From contig CALGGD010000400.1 in NCBI GenBank assembly GCA_937916185.1, positions 1 to 5,673 on the forward strand: a DNA stretch of 5,673 bases, given 5' to 3'. A model generated the notes under the pieces. The model did no database searches. It saw only the letters and a list, made by a program, of their open reading frames with translations, and was not told the origin of the DNA. This DNA is from an uncultured Oxalobacter sp. (GTDB lineage Bacteria; Pseudomonadota; Gammaproteobacteria; Burkholderiales; Burkholderiaceae_D). Of the stretch, positions 1 to 5,673 are shown piece by piece (position 1 is the stretch's first letter; each line of letters begins with the position of its first letter). A program made the position numbers and the translations under genes.

Positions 1-602
1 AGACGGTCAAGCGGCACATAGCCAGCCACTTTCCGAAGCTCCTTGGATGCCGGATAAGTCAGGATGCCTGAGAAAGAGATGTAGAATCCCATGTCCAACG
101 AAGCCCTTGCCGTCGCCAGGTCTTCATTGAAGCAGTGCATGACACCCGCACAGCCACCCTTGCCAACACCCGCCCCTTCTTCCTGAAGGATCCTGATGGT
201 GTCTTCCGCAGCATTGCGGGTATGGATGACCAAGGGTTTGCCACAGATCCTTGAGGCGCGGATCTGCGTCCTGAAACGGTCCATCTGCCATTTCTGCTTG
301 GGTTTCCCCCGGTAGTAATCCAAGCCAGTCTCTCCGATTGCAACAACTTTCGGATGCTGTGCCAATGCAATGATCCGCTCAACGGTCGGTTCTTCAACGC
401 CTTGGGGATTCGGGTGCACGCCCACCGTCGCATGGATGTTCGGTTTCCTTTCCGCCAGTTTCAGTGCCTGGGGAAAATCTTCAAGACTGATACAGACACA
501 CAGGGCTTGGGATACCTGGTTGTCTTCCATCCTTTCAAGGATTTCTTCCTGCCGTTTTGCCAGGTCACGCAGATGCAGATGGCAATGGGAATCAATGTAC
601 AT
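1..602 (-). CDS. TatD-family metal-dependent hydrolase (DNase), C-terminus cut off by window edge
   Basis: The frame runs open to base 1, giving 200 residues of a family that usually has about 260. Family motifs are visible in order: IDSHCHLH near residues 3-10 (first metal-binding histidines), GETGLDYY near 90-97 (metal-binding Glu), VIHTRNA near 125-131 (His), MHCF near 155-158 (His) and GFYISFSG near 172-179. The last conserved Asp (ETDxP region) would lie beyond the window. Members are TIM-barrel amidohydrolase-fold enzymes with metal-dependent DNase or exonuclease activity, and this copy is of the YcfH type that follows holB in many proteobacteria. I chose ATG 600-602 because a GGAA lies 6 bases upstream and the family normally starts a few residues before DSHCH. 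An in-frame ATG at 612-614 would add four residues (MENK) but has no ribosome site. An in-frame TAA at 636-638 blocks a longer start. The family call is solid, but the cellular substrate is not known from sequence. Confidence 0.93.
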   Translation of the reverse strand, partial: MYIDSHCHLHLRDLAKRQEEILERMEDNQVSQALCVCISLEDFPQALKLAERKPNIHATVGVHPNPQGVEEPTVERIIALAQHPKVVAIGETGLDYYRGKPKQKWQMDRFRTQIRASRICGKPLVIHTRNAAEDTIRILQEEGAGVGKGGCAGVMHCFNEDLATARASLDMGFYISFSGILTYPASKELRKVAGYVPLDR

Positions 603-608
603 CTTGTT

Positions 609-612
609 TTCC
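609..612 (-). promoter_or_regulatory. Ribosome binding site (GGAA) for the tatD-family gene
   Basis: On the minus strand GGAA lies 6 bases before ATG 600-602. It favours this ATG over the one at 612-614, in which the GGAA would be part of the second codon. The motif is short, so the assignment is moderate. Confidence 0.5.
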
Positions 613-653
613 ATCTGTGGAATAAAAAAGTTATTTTACCGAAATTGACTGGC

Positions 654-1694
654 TCAACCGGAAAATATTTTGAGGTAATCCATCAGCATGTCTTCCAGGA
701 CCAGTCTGGGCACCAATGGATGTTCTGCGGTTTTCCGCCTGTCCGCCATCTGCTTGACCACCGCCATCAACCGATGCAGGTCTGCCTTGGCTGCCAGCTG
801 CATGATGGTCTGTTGATGCCGTGGATGATACCGGATGGTATCCGCCTGACGCTGGGACACCAGGTCATAGAGCCAACGCTGCATCCAGATGATGGACTGC
901 CGTACCGGCACTTTCTGAAGCTGTTCAGCGGTTTTCAGAAGTGTCACAAGACGGGGAGCTGAGAGGCTTTCCAAAAGCAAGGCATGTTCTTTGGCATTCA
1001 GATTGGTTTCCGAAGCTTCCAATGCCGCCAATGGTGCTCCGCCCTGTTCTGCAAGCCAGATTTCCGCATCTTTGACCTGATGCTGTCCCAGCCATGCCAA
1101 AGCTTCTGCCTTGTCAGGCAATGGAAATGCCAGTTTCCCGCACCGGGACAGGATGGTCGGCAGCAATGCGCCCAGCTGGTTGGACACCAGCAGGAAAAAT
1201 GTCTGCGCTGGCGGTTCCTCCAGCATTTTCAGCAATGCGTTGGAAGCTTCGACTGTCATCGTTTCAACCGGATAGATCAAGATAATCCGGAATCCGCCTC
1301 GATGGGTTGTGATGTTGACAAAATCATGCAGCTGACGGATGGCGTTTATGGGGATTTTCTTGGAAGCCTGTTTTGTTTTCTTACCGGCAGTTTCTTCCCC
1401 TGTATCGCCATCAGCGCCACCGCTGTCTGATTCACCGTCCAACGCATCCGGTGTCAACCGCTGGTAATCTGGATGGGAACCTTGGTCAAACCATCGGCAT
1501 GAACTGCATCCGCCACAAGCAGGTTCCTCTCCCTGACGATTTTCACAGAGCAGGGTTTGCGCCCATATTTCAGCAAAATCTGCAATGCCAGTACCCTCTG
1601 GACCATGGAAAATCAGCGCATGTGGCAGGGATTTCCCCATCTTCTGGAGGCGTTGCCAATTCTTCTGATGCCAAGGATAAAGCTGTTTTTCCAT
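654..1694 (-). CDS. holB: DNA polymerase III subunit delta' (clamp-loader subunit)
   Basis: This 346-residue protein is the delta-prime subunit of the clamp loader, which with delta and gamma/tau loads the beta sliding clamp onto DNA. The N-terminus has the typical YPWH...W..L...LPHAL opening. A degenerate P-loop follows (GPEGTGI, 31-37, Ile in place of the catalytic Lys), as expected for a subunit that does not hydrolyse ATP. A four-cysteine zinc module is present (C50, C60, C63, C66). The SNALLKMLEEPP block (151-162) and the SRC motif (183-185) mark the AAA+ region, and the C-terminal helical part forms the collar domain. A Gly/Asp/Glu/Lys-rich insert occupies about 84-113 between the zinc module and the next conserved block, as I recall from some betaproteobacterial homologues. 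ATG 1692-1694 is preferred because it puts YPW at residue 6. A TTG at 1722-1724 would add ten atypical residues. No strong Shine-Dalgarno is seen for either. The gene starts 32 bases after the tmk stop and ends about 50 bases before the tatD start. Confidence 0.95.
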   Translation of the reverse strand: MEKQLYPWHQKNWQRLQKMGKSLPHALIFHGPEGTGIADFAEIWAQTLLCENRQGEEPACGGCSSCRWFDQGSHPDYQRLTPDALDGESDSGGADGDTGEETAGKKTKQASKKIPINAIRQLHDFVNITTHRGGFRIILIYPVETMTVEASNALLKMLEEPPAQTFFLLVSNQLGALLPTILSRCGKLAFPLPDKAEALAWLGQHQVKDAEIWLAEQGGAPLAALEASETNLNAKEHALLLESLSAPRLVTLLKTAEQLQKVPVRQSIIWMQRWLYDLVSQRQADTIRYHPRHQQTIMQLAAKADLHRLMAVVKQMADRRKTAEHPLVPRLVLEDMLMDYLKIFSG

Positions 1695-1726
1695 CTTGGT
1701 TGCCGTGATGATTTTCAGAATCAATG

Positions 1727-2344
1727 CTATGTATCAATCATTGATTGGATGATATCAGCAATCTGGCTTTGGATGGCGGCAATGGTCTGTGAACTGTCAA
1801 TGACCCTGAACCGTTCTGGATAGGTTTCAGCACGTTTCAGGTAACCTGCCTGCACCCGCAGGAAAAAATCGCTTTTTTCCTGTTCAAACTTATCAGGTTC
1901 ATGTGTTCTTGAGCGACGTTCTTCTGCTATCTTGGCAGGCAGGTCGAACAGCAGTGTCAGATCAGGTTGCACTTCACCGAGAACCCATGTTTCCAACTGC
2001 TCCAGTTTTTCCCAGGAAAACTGTTTGCCAGCTCCTTGATAAGCGAATGACGCATCGGCAAAACGGTCGGATATCACCCAGATGCCCTGACGCAGGGCTG
2101 GCAGGATTTTCTGTTCAAGATGTTCCTGCCTTGCGGCAAACATCAGCAACGCTTCTGTCGCAACAGACATTTCCTGATGCAGCAGGATGTCACGCAGCTG
2201 TTCGCCCAAAGGGGTTCCACCAGGTTCACGGGTGATGATGTGTTCAATCCCCGCCTGCTTGAGCATCCCAGAGACAAACTGGATATGCGTGGACTTACCC
2301 GCACCATCAATGCCCTCAAATGTAATGAATCTGCCTTTTTTCAT
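1727..2344 (-). CDS. tmk: Thymidylate kinase (dTMP kinase)
   Basis: This 205-residue protein phosphorylates dTMP to dTDP with ATP in the cytoplasm, a step needed for dTTP synthesis. The P-loop GIDGAGKST is at 11-19, the TREPGG block at 38-43, the DR motif as SDRF at 92-95 followed by AYQG, and an arginine-rich LID at about 141-154 (EERRSRTHEPDKFE), as in the E. coli-type enzymes that carry catalytic basic residues in the LID. Length matches the family. ATG 2342-2344 is chosen. A GTG immediately before it (2345-2347) could also start and would add one residue. No clear Shine-Dalgarno precedes either codon. The start lies 21 bases after the stop of the HemW-like gene, so tmk is probably read from upstream transcription or from a promoter hidden inside that gene. 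It stops 32 bases before holB, its usual partner. Confidence 0.97.
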   Translation of the reverse strand: MKKGRFITFEGIDGAGKSTHIQFVSGMLKQAGIEHIITREPGGTPLGEQLRDILLHQEMSVATEALLMFAARQEHLEQKILPALRQGIWVISDRFADASFAYQGAGKQFSWEKLEQLETWVLGEVQPDLTLLFDLPAKIAEERRSRTHEPDKFEQEKSDFFLRVQAGYLKRAETYPERFRVIDSSQTIAAIQSQIADIIQSMIDT

Positions 2345-2365
2345 CACTTGTTAGAAATCTAAATA

Positions 2366-3634
2366 TTATTCACGCAAATAGAATAATGAGAACACAGCAC
2401 CATAATCAAAGAAACCTTTAGGTGTTATACGGATACTGTCATTATCTTTTGTAACAAGTCCTTCGCTTAAACAAAAGTCCATTTCCTGTTGAAAATATTT
2501 TTCAGCATCCGTTCCTATAATGTTGGATGCTGTTTTTAAAGAAAAACCACCATAATATGCTGATATGGCAATGTATTTATTCAATAACTCTATAGAGGGT
2601 AACCTGTAAAAGGTCTCACTCTCATAACTTGCTCCAGATAAATCAATGGACTGCGATGGGTAGTTCTTGTACTTATTGTAACAGATGCCCAAAGCATTCA
2701 TACTCTGTGCAGAGATGCCAAATCCTCTATATGGACTACATGCCAACATTCGATGACGCAGATAGGAGGATAACCCTAAATCGTCCTTTTCAGATGAAAA
2801 TGTGTTTTGACCGAATTTGGCATCATATCCAAGACCTGTCAGCGCAACATAATACATGGCATATGCCTGATAACGTTCTTCCTTGGTCTTGGATATGGCA
2901 TACCGAAGCATATTCGGTCTTAGCTCATACAGGGTGATTTGCTCTGGGCTCAATTGCCTCAAGAGCTGGATATCTTTTATAACAGTATCAACTGTCTGAC
3001 CGTCTAGACCATACATCAGATCAAGATTGATTTTCTGGATTCCGACCTTCTTGGCTTCTTCCATGATAGCAAGCATCCTGTCAACATCAGAATCCTTCCT
3101 GCCATGCCTCGTAAGAATTTTCCTATCGGAAGTCTGTATGCCTAGTGACAGACGTTTTATTCCGGCATCTGCAATCTTTCTCAGTTTTTCCTGTGTAACT
3201 GTCTGGAAGGTTCCTTCGATACTTGGCTCAAAATCATCCGTCTGGCTTGTCCTTTCAAGCACGTTCCAATAGATATCCAATAAACGGCTGAAGCTGACTT
3301 CAGTCAGAGAGGTCGGTGTCCCTCCACCGATATCAAAGCCATTCAAGATTATGTTTGGATGGTTTTCCAAGAACCTATCTATGTCACCTTGCAAAGTTGT
3401 CAGATATCTCCTTTGTGCTGCTTCTGAAGGACATATCATCCTGGTGTATTCACAGAATGAACAAAGCTGCCTGCAGAATGGGATATGCAGGTAAAAGGAT
3501 AAAACCTCATCTTCGCAAAAAGGCAGACTGCCGATTGTCTGATATCGGATCCAATCTGTTGGACTTAAAGGATAGGAAGTGTTCAGTCTTATATCATGAA
3601 TCCTTCCGTTGTACAGTTCCTCAATGCGCTTCAT
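2366..3634 (-). CDS. HemW/HemN-like radical SAM protein
   Basis: The 422-residue protein has the HemN-type layout. A roughly 45-residue lead-in is followed by YLHIPFC with the [4Fe-4S] motif C54-x3-C58-x2-C61, then GGGTPTSL (103-110, SAM binding), EGTFQTVTQEKL (140-151), RLSLGIQT (161-168), INLDLMYGLDGQT (202-214), and GFGISAQSM (304-312). A C-terminal winged-helix-like HemN domain spans about 349-415 (GLVTKD...ITPKGFF). Such proteins cleave SAM to a 5'-deoxyadenosyl radical. The superfamily includes anaerobic coproporphyrinogen oxidase (HemN), heme chaperones (HemW) and class C radical SAM methyltransferases. The fourth Cys seen in true HemN (CxxxCxxCxC) is absent (Glu62, Tyr63), although C68 lies nearby. 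It is therefore unlikely to be HemN itself, and its partner gene argues for a biosynthetic or methyltransferase-like role over housekeeping HemW. It starts 2 bases after the upstream radical SAM gene, without a clear ribosome site, which suggests translational coupling. GC is near 43% in a sampled line, below tmk. The family call is firm and the function is inferred. Confidence 0.88.
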   Translation of the reverse strand: MKRIEELYNGRIHDIRLNTSYPLSPTDWIRYQTIGSLPFCEDEVLSFYLHIPFCRQLCSFCEYTRMICPSEAAQRRYLTTLQGDIDRFLENHPNIILNGFDIGGGTPTSLTEVSFSRLLDIYWNVLERTSQTDDFEPSIEGTFQTVTQEKLRKIADAGIKRLSLGIQTSDRKILTRHGRKDSDVDRMLAIMEEAKKVGIQKINLDLMYGLDGQTVDTVIKDIQLLRQLSPEQITLYELRPNMLRYAISKTKEERYQAYAMYYVALTGLGYDAKFGQNTFSSEKDDLGLSSYLRHRMLACSPYRGFGISAQSMNALGICYNKYKNYPSQSIDLSGASYESETFYRLPSIELLNKYIAISAYYGGFSLKTASNIIGTDAEKYFQQEMDFCLSEGLVTKDNDSIRITPKGFFDYGAVFSLFYLRE

Positions 3635-3636
3635 GC

Positions 3637-4515
3637 TCAGATGATGATATTGTCTTGCTGGAAACCTTGCCTGAGATATTCACCATCATAGACAAGGGAA
3701 GATTCACAATATGCAGGATTCATATTGTTCCGCATATAGATTTCAAGTATTTTCAAGTCTTTATTGTATAAGTAATTGCTGCATTTGCAGTCAGCATCCC
3801 TACTCATGGATTTTATGAAATAGACATGTGGAATTGAATCAATCTTAATGGCATCAAAATCCACATAATGCGTTTTGCAATAATCATTAATCGGCATAAG
3901 GGAAACAAACCCTATACGGGGAATATCCAGACCAAGGGCAAAGTCCAGCATATTTTTCACCTCCGCTGGAGAATCAATATACCCTTTTATCAGATTGCAA
4001 CTTATGTTCAGTTTCTGTTTATCGATACCAGTTAGACTAAAGGCTTCATCCGATATTTTTGTTCCATATAATGCTGACAGGCTTTGCAAATCATAATGAT
4101 GCAACGACATGGAAATGCTGTTCCAACGGGGATGGCGCATCAGTTCTTGTGACTGGGAAAGCAGTCCATTTGTGTTCAGATGGACATGAATATGCTGAAA
4201 TTCCTTTTCGTCGCATTTTTCGAGAATGGTTTCAACCCGTTTTGACACGACAGAGGGTTCTCCACCCGTAATGTTCAGTCTGTTTACAAAGATGTTCTTG
4301 TCTTGAAGTTCTCGAATGACGGCAAAGAGTTTATCAATATTAAATGATGAAGATAGATTTCTGCTGCCAGCGTTTGAACAGAATAAGCAATTGGCATTAC
4401 AGCTATTCGTCACCTTGACAAAGAGATTCACTGAAGGAATGACCGGCTGGGCAGTTCCTCCCATCAACCGGCAACCATAACGTTTGAGTTGGATTGGTTT
4501 TCTTAGAATTGACAT
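3637..4515 (-). CDS. Short radical SAM protein with C-terminal cysteine cluster
   Basis: This 292-residue protein carries the radical SAM motif VTNSC39-x3-C43-x2-C46, then NITGGEP (81-87, SAM amino-group binding), HLNTNGLL (112-119) and SISMSLHHYD (133-142), the order found in MoaA/PqqE/SPASM-like enzymes. The C-terminus has C243-x-C245 and C270, followed by VYDGEYLRQGF (275-285). That resembles the auxiliary iron-sulfur segment of MoaA/SPASM-type enzymes, in which cysteines surround a DG turn, but it is shorter and does not match full SPASM. C213 could be a further ligand. The protein probably performs radical chemistry on a peptide or small molecule, with the substrate unknown. The ATG directly follows the TAA of the upstream gene (TAAATG) and no Shine-Dalgarno is visible, so translation probably depends on coupling. 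An internal Met at residue 18 is a less likely start. The next gene is a second radical SAM protein 2 bases away, so the two are likely co-expressed. I do not recognise a specific named subfamily. Confidence 0.87.
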   Translation of the reverse strand: MSILRKPIQLKRYGCRLMGGTAQPVIPSVNLFVKVTNSCNANCLFCSNAGSRNLSSSFNIDKLFAVIRELQDKNIFVNRLNITGGEPSVVSKRVETILEKCDEKEFQHIHVHLNTNGLLSQSQELMRHPRWNSISMSLHHYDLQSLSALYGTKISDEAFSLTGIDKQKLNISCNLIKGYIDSPAEVKNMLDFALGLDIPRIGFVSLMPINDYCKTHYVDFDAIKIDSIPHVYFIKSMSRDADCKCSNYLYNKDLKILEIYMRNNMNPAYCESSLVYDGEYLRQGFQQDNIII

Positions 4516-4518
4516 TTA
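4513..4518 (-). promoter_or_regulatory. Abutting stop-start junction TAAATG
   Basis: The TAA of the unrecognised gene (4516-4518) is followed immediately by the ATG of the short radical SAM gene (4513-4515). No Shine-Dalgarno-like purine run lies within the usual distance; the preceding bases are A/T-rich. This geometry fits reinitiation by terminating ribosomes, which would tie the amounts of the two proteins together. That is inference from spacing. Confidence 0.5.
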
Positions 4519-5673
4519 TTTTGATTTTTTGTTTTCAATCCAACTTCTTATTGTTGCAATATATGCTTCTTTCTCTTTTTTGCTATCAAATTCCATACGG
4601 GTACCGAAAATTCCCCAATGGTGTTTATATTCTCTAAACACCGAACATTCTATGTTATTCATCGGAATATAAACAGCGTAAGTGGAAACTGCAAAAGGAT
4701 CATAACCATACAATTCATTAACATTGTACACATAGTGTGCATAGTTTCCATTTTGACATTCTGCTTTTAACATGGACTTAATAAGCTCAAATTCTTCATA
4801 CTCAGGACAATACTCTAGTATTAAATCAGAATATCTTTCAGATCCCCCATGGCATACATTCACATTATATTTGTGCCAATCCACATAAAAAGAATCATTA
4901 AAAAAAGAGTCAACGCCACGCTCACGATCCGTAAACATAAATCTTTCTAAAAGTACATCACTCAGATGACCATCTTCAATTATTCTATCCCAAATATTAT
5001 TTATCCATTTCTCAAATATTTCTAAAGGATATCCACGATAAAAACCAGAACAAATTCCCACATCACCTATACTATTGGTAGAATCTTCAATATTGAATGT
5101 TTTCTTTTTATGAATCACATTCATTAGATCTACCAAAAGTTCACTAGAATTATTATACCTTTTGATTCCATTCAGATTCTTAACCAAAGTTATTAGCTTT
5201 GATTTTGCTCTTCTGCTATCTATTGCATCCAAATCTGAAGGATATTCTTCATCTTTAGTTTTGTTAATAATGGATTCTAGTTTCTTAATATTAAGTCGAT
5301 TTTCTTCAAAAAAGTTGCTTGATTCTTTATTTAATATCTGTTCTAACATAAAACAGGATTCCCTGCTTATAGTCCCTCTTTTTCTGTATTCTTCAATCGC
5401 TCTTCTATAATCTTTTCGTAATAGATTAATGTCGGTGTATTTATTATTTTTGTTCATTAATATGATATTATCTATCAACACTCGAGCCTCATTATATCCG
5501 ACCAATCTTCCTTGTTTACTTATACTTATCTGTGGAAGACATAAATCATTATCTGATATACCTTCTCTAGAAAGAATAATTTGAAAAGATTTAGGAAGAC
5601 AAATATTCTTGACCGAGATGGCATCCTTGAATAACGGGGCAATATCCTCATCCTTAAAACCAGCGATGCCACA
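4516..5673 (-). CDS. Unrecognised protein, N-terminus outside window; first gene of radical SAM cassette in view
   Basis: The frame is open from base 5673 to the TAA at 4516-4518, giving 385 residues with no start needed inside the window. A gene could begin at TTG 5503-5505 (329 residues, AAGGA only 3 bases upstream) or ATG 5455-5457. I prefer read-through because the 56 upstream codons are open and give protein-like sequence. I do not recognise the family. The visible part begins CGIAGFKDED. A Lys/Glu-rich, probably helical region spans about 75-195, and then comes an aromatic, Cys-containing half (WINNIWDRI near 223-231, FYVDWHKYNVNVCHGG near 262-277, YNVNELYGYDPF near 316-327, EYKHHWGIFG near 348-357). 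There is no obvious signal peptide, membrane span or CxxxCxxC motif. The region is very AT-rich (25% GC in 5101-5160), unlike tmk and holB, which suggests horizontal acquisition. It abuts the short radical SAM gene with zero spacing, so it may be a partner or accessory enzyme of that pathway. That role is inferred from context only. Confidence 0.75.
   Translation of the reverse strand, partial: CGIAGFKDEDIAPLFKDAISVKNICLPKSFQIILSREGISDNDLCLPQISISKQGRLVGYNEARVLIDNIILMNKNNKYTDINLLRKDYRRAIEEYRKRGTISRESCFMLEQILNKESSNFFEENRLNIKKLESIINKTKDEEYPSDLDAIDSRRAKSKLITLVKNLNGIKRYNNSSELLVDLMNVIHKKKTFNIEDSTNSIGDVGICSGFYRGYPLEIFEKWINNIWDRIIEDGHLSDVLLERFMFTDRERGVDSFFNDSFYVDWHKYNVNVCHGGSERYSDLILEYCPEYEEFELIKSMLKAECQNGNYAHYVYNVNELYGYDPFAVSTYAVYIPMNNIECSVFREYKHHWGIFGTRMEFDSKKEKEAYIATIRSWIENKKSK

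Noticed and set aside
615..653. Possible terminator in the gap between holB and the tatD gene (T-rich run on the minus strand)
   Set aside because: There is a run of six T on the minus strand but no inverted repeat forming a stem in front of it.
354..962. Plus-strand open frame of 202 codons
   Set aside because: It lies antisense to tatD and holB, which have clear family motifs. Its translation is rich in His, Gln and Phe and has no recognisable domain.
984..1430. Plus-strand open frame of 148 codons
   Set aside because: It is entirely antisense to holB, with a Cys/Gln/Phe-rich translation typical of a shadow frame.
1695..1724. TTG-initiated extension of holB
   Set aside because: It would add ten residues ahead of the normal family start, with no ribosome site. 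ATG 1692-1694 gives the expected N-terminus.
3316..3771. Plus-strand open frame of 151 codons spanning the junction of the two radical SAM genes
   Set aside because: It overlaps two genes with intact motifs on the other strand, and its translation shows no family features.
4900..4906. Run of seven A (T on the coding strand) as a phase-variation tract
   Set aside because: Seven bases is ordinary in such AT-rich coding sequence and nothing else points to slippage control.
2366..5673. Small precursor peptide gene for a RiPP pathway
   Set aside because: The gaps between genes are only 0 and 2 bases and no short sense-strand gene fits. If a precursor exists it lies above base 5673.

Overview
The window looks like a bacterial chromosome segment in which every supportable gene lies on the minus strand, so the biological reading direction is from base 5673 down to base 1. 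Six genes are packed with almost no intergenic DNA. In reading order they are: an unrecognised protein that enters from outside the window, a short radical SAM protein, a HemW/HemN-like radical SAM protein, thymidylate kinase (tmk), the DNA polymerase III delta-prime subunit (holB), and a TatD-family metal-dependent hydrolase that runs off the window at base 1. There is no tRNA, rRNA, CRISPR array, insertion sequence or gene-free stretch over 300 bases.

The tmk, holB, tatD order is a widespread proteobacterial arrangement (in E. coli it is yceG/mltG, tmk, holB, ycfH). The Tmk wording at its P-loop and the Gly/Asp/Lys-rich insert after the zinc module of HolB suggest a betaproteobacterium. With about 50-58% GC in this half, something near Oxalobacteraceae is my guess from memory of the families, not a database result.

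Upstream of tmk, where mltG is often found, sits a different kind of DNA. Base composition falls from roughly 58% GC (bases 2041-2100, counted) to 43% (3241-3300) and 25% (5101-5160). The three genes here abut head to tail: the unknown gene ends in a TAA directly followed by the ATG of the short radical SAM gene, and only 2 bases separate that gene from the HemW-like gene. The last cassette gene ends just 21 bases before the tmk ATG, so transcription of the cassette probably continues into tmk, holB and tatD unless a promoter lies inside the 3' part of the HemW-like gene.

The two radical SAM enzymes, each with an intact CxxxCxxC motif, plus a lineage-specific protein look like a small modification pathway, perhaps for a peptide, a cofactor or a specialised metabolite. 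No substrate peptide or transporter is visible, and the cassette's beginning is outside the window. This three-gene unit is the best candidate for something undescribed.
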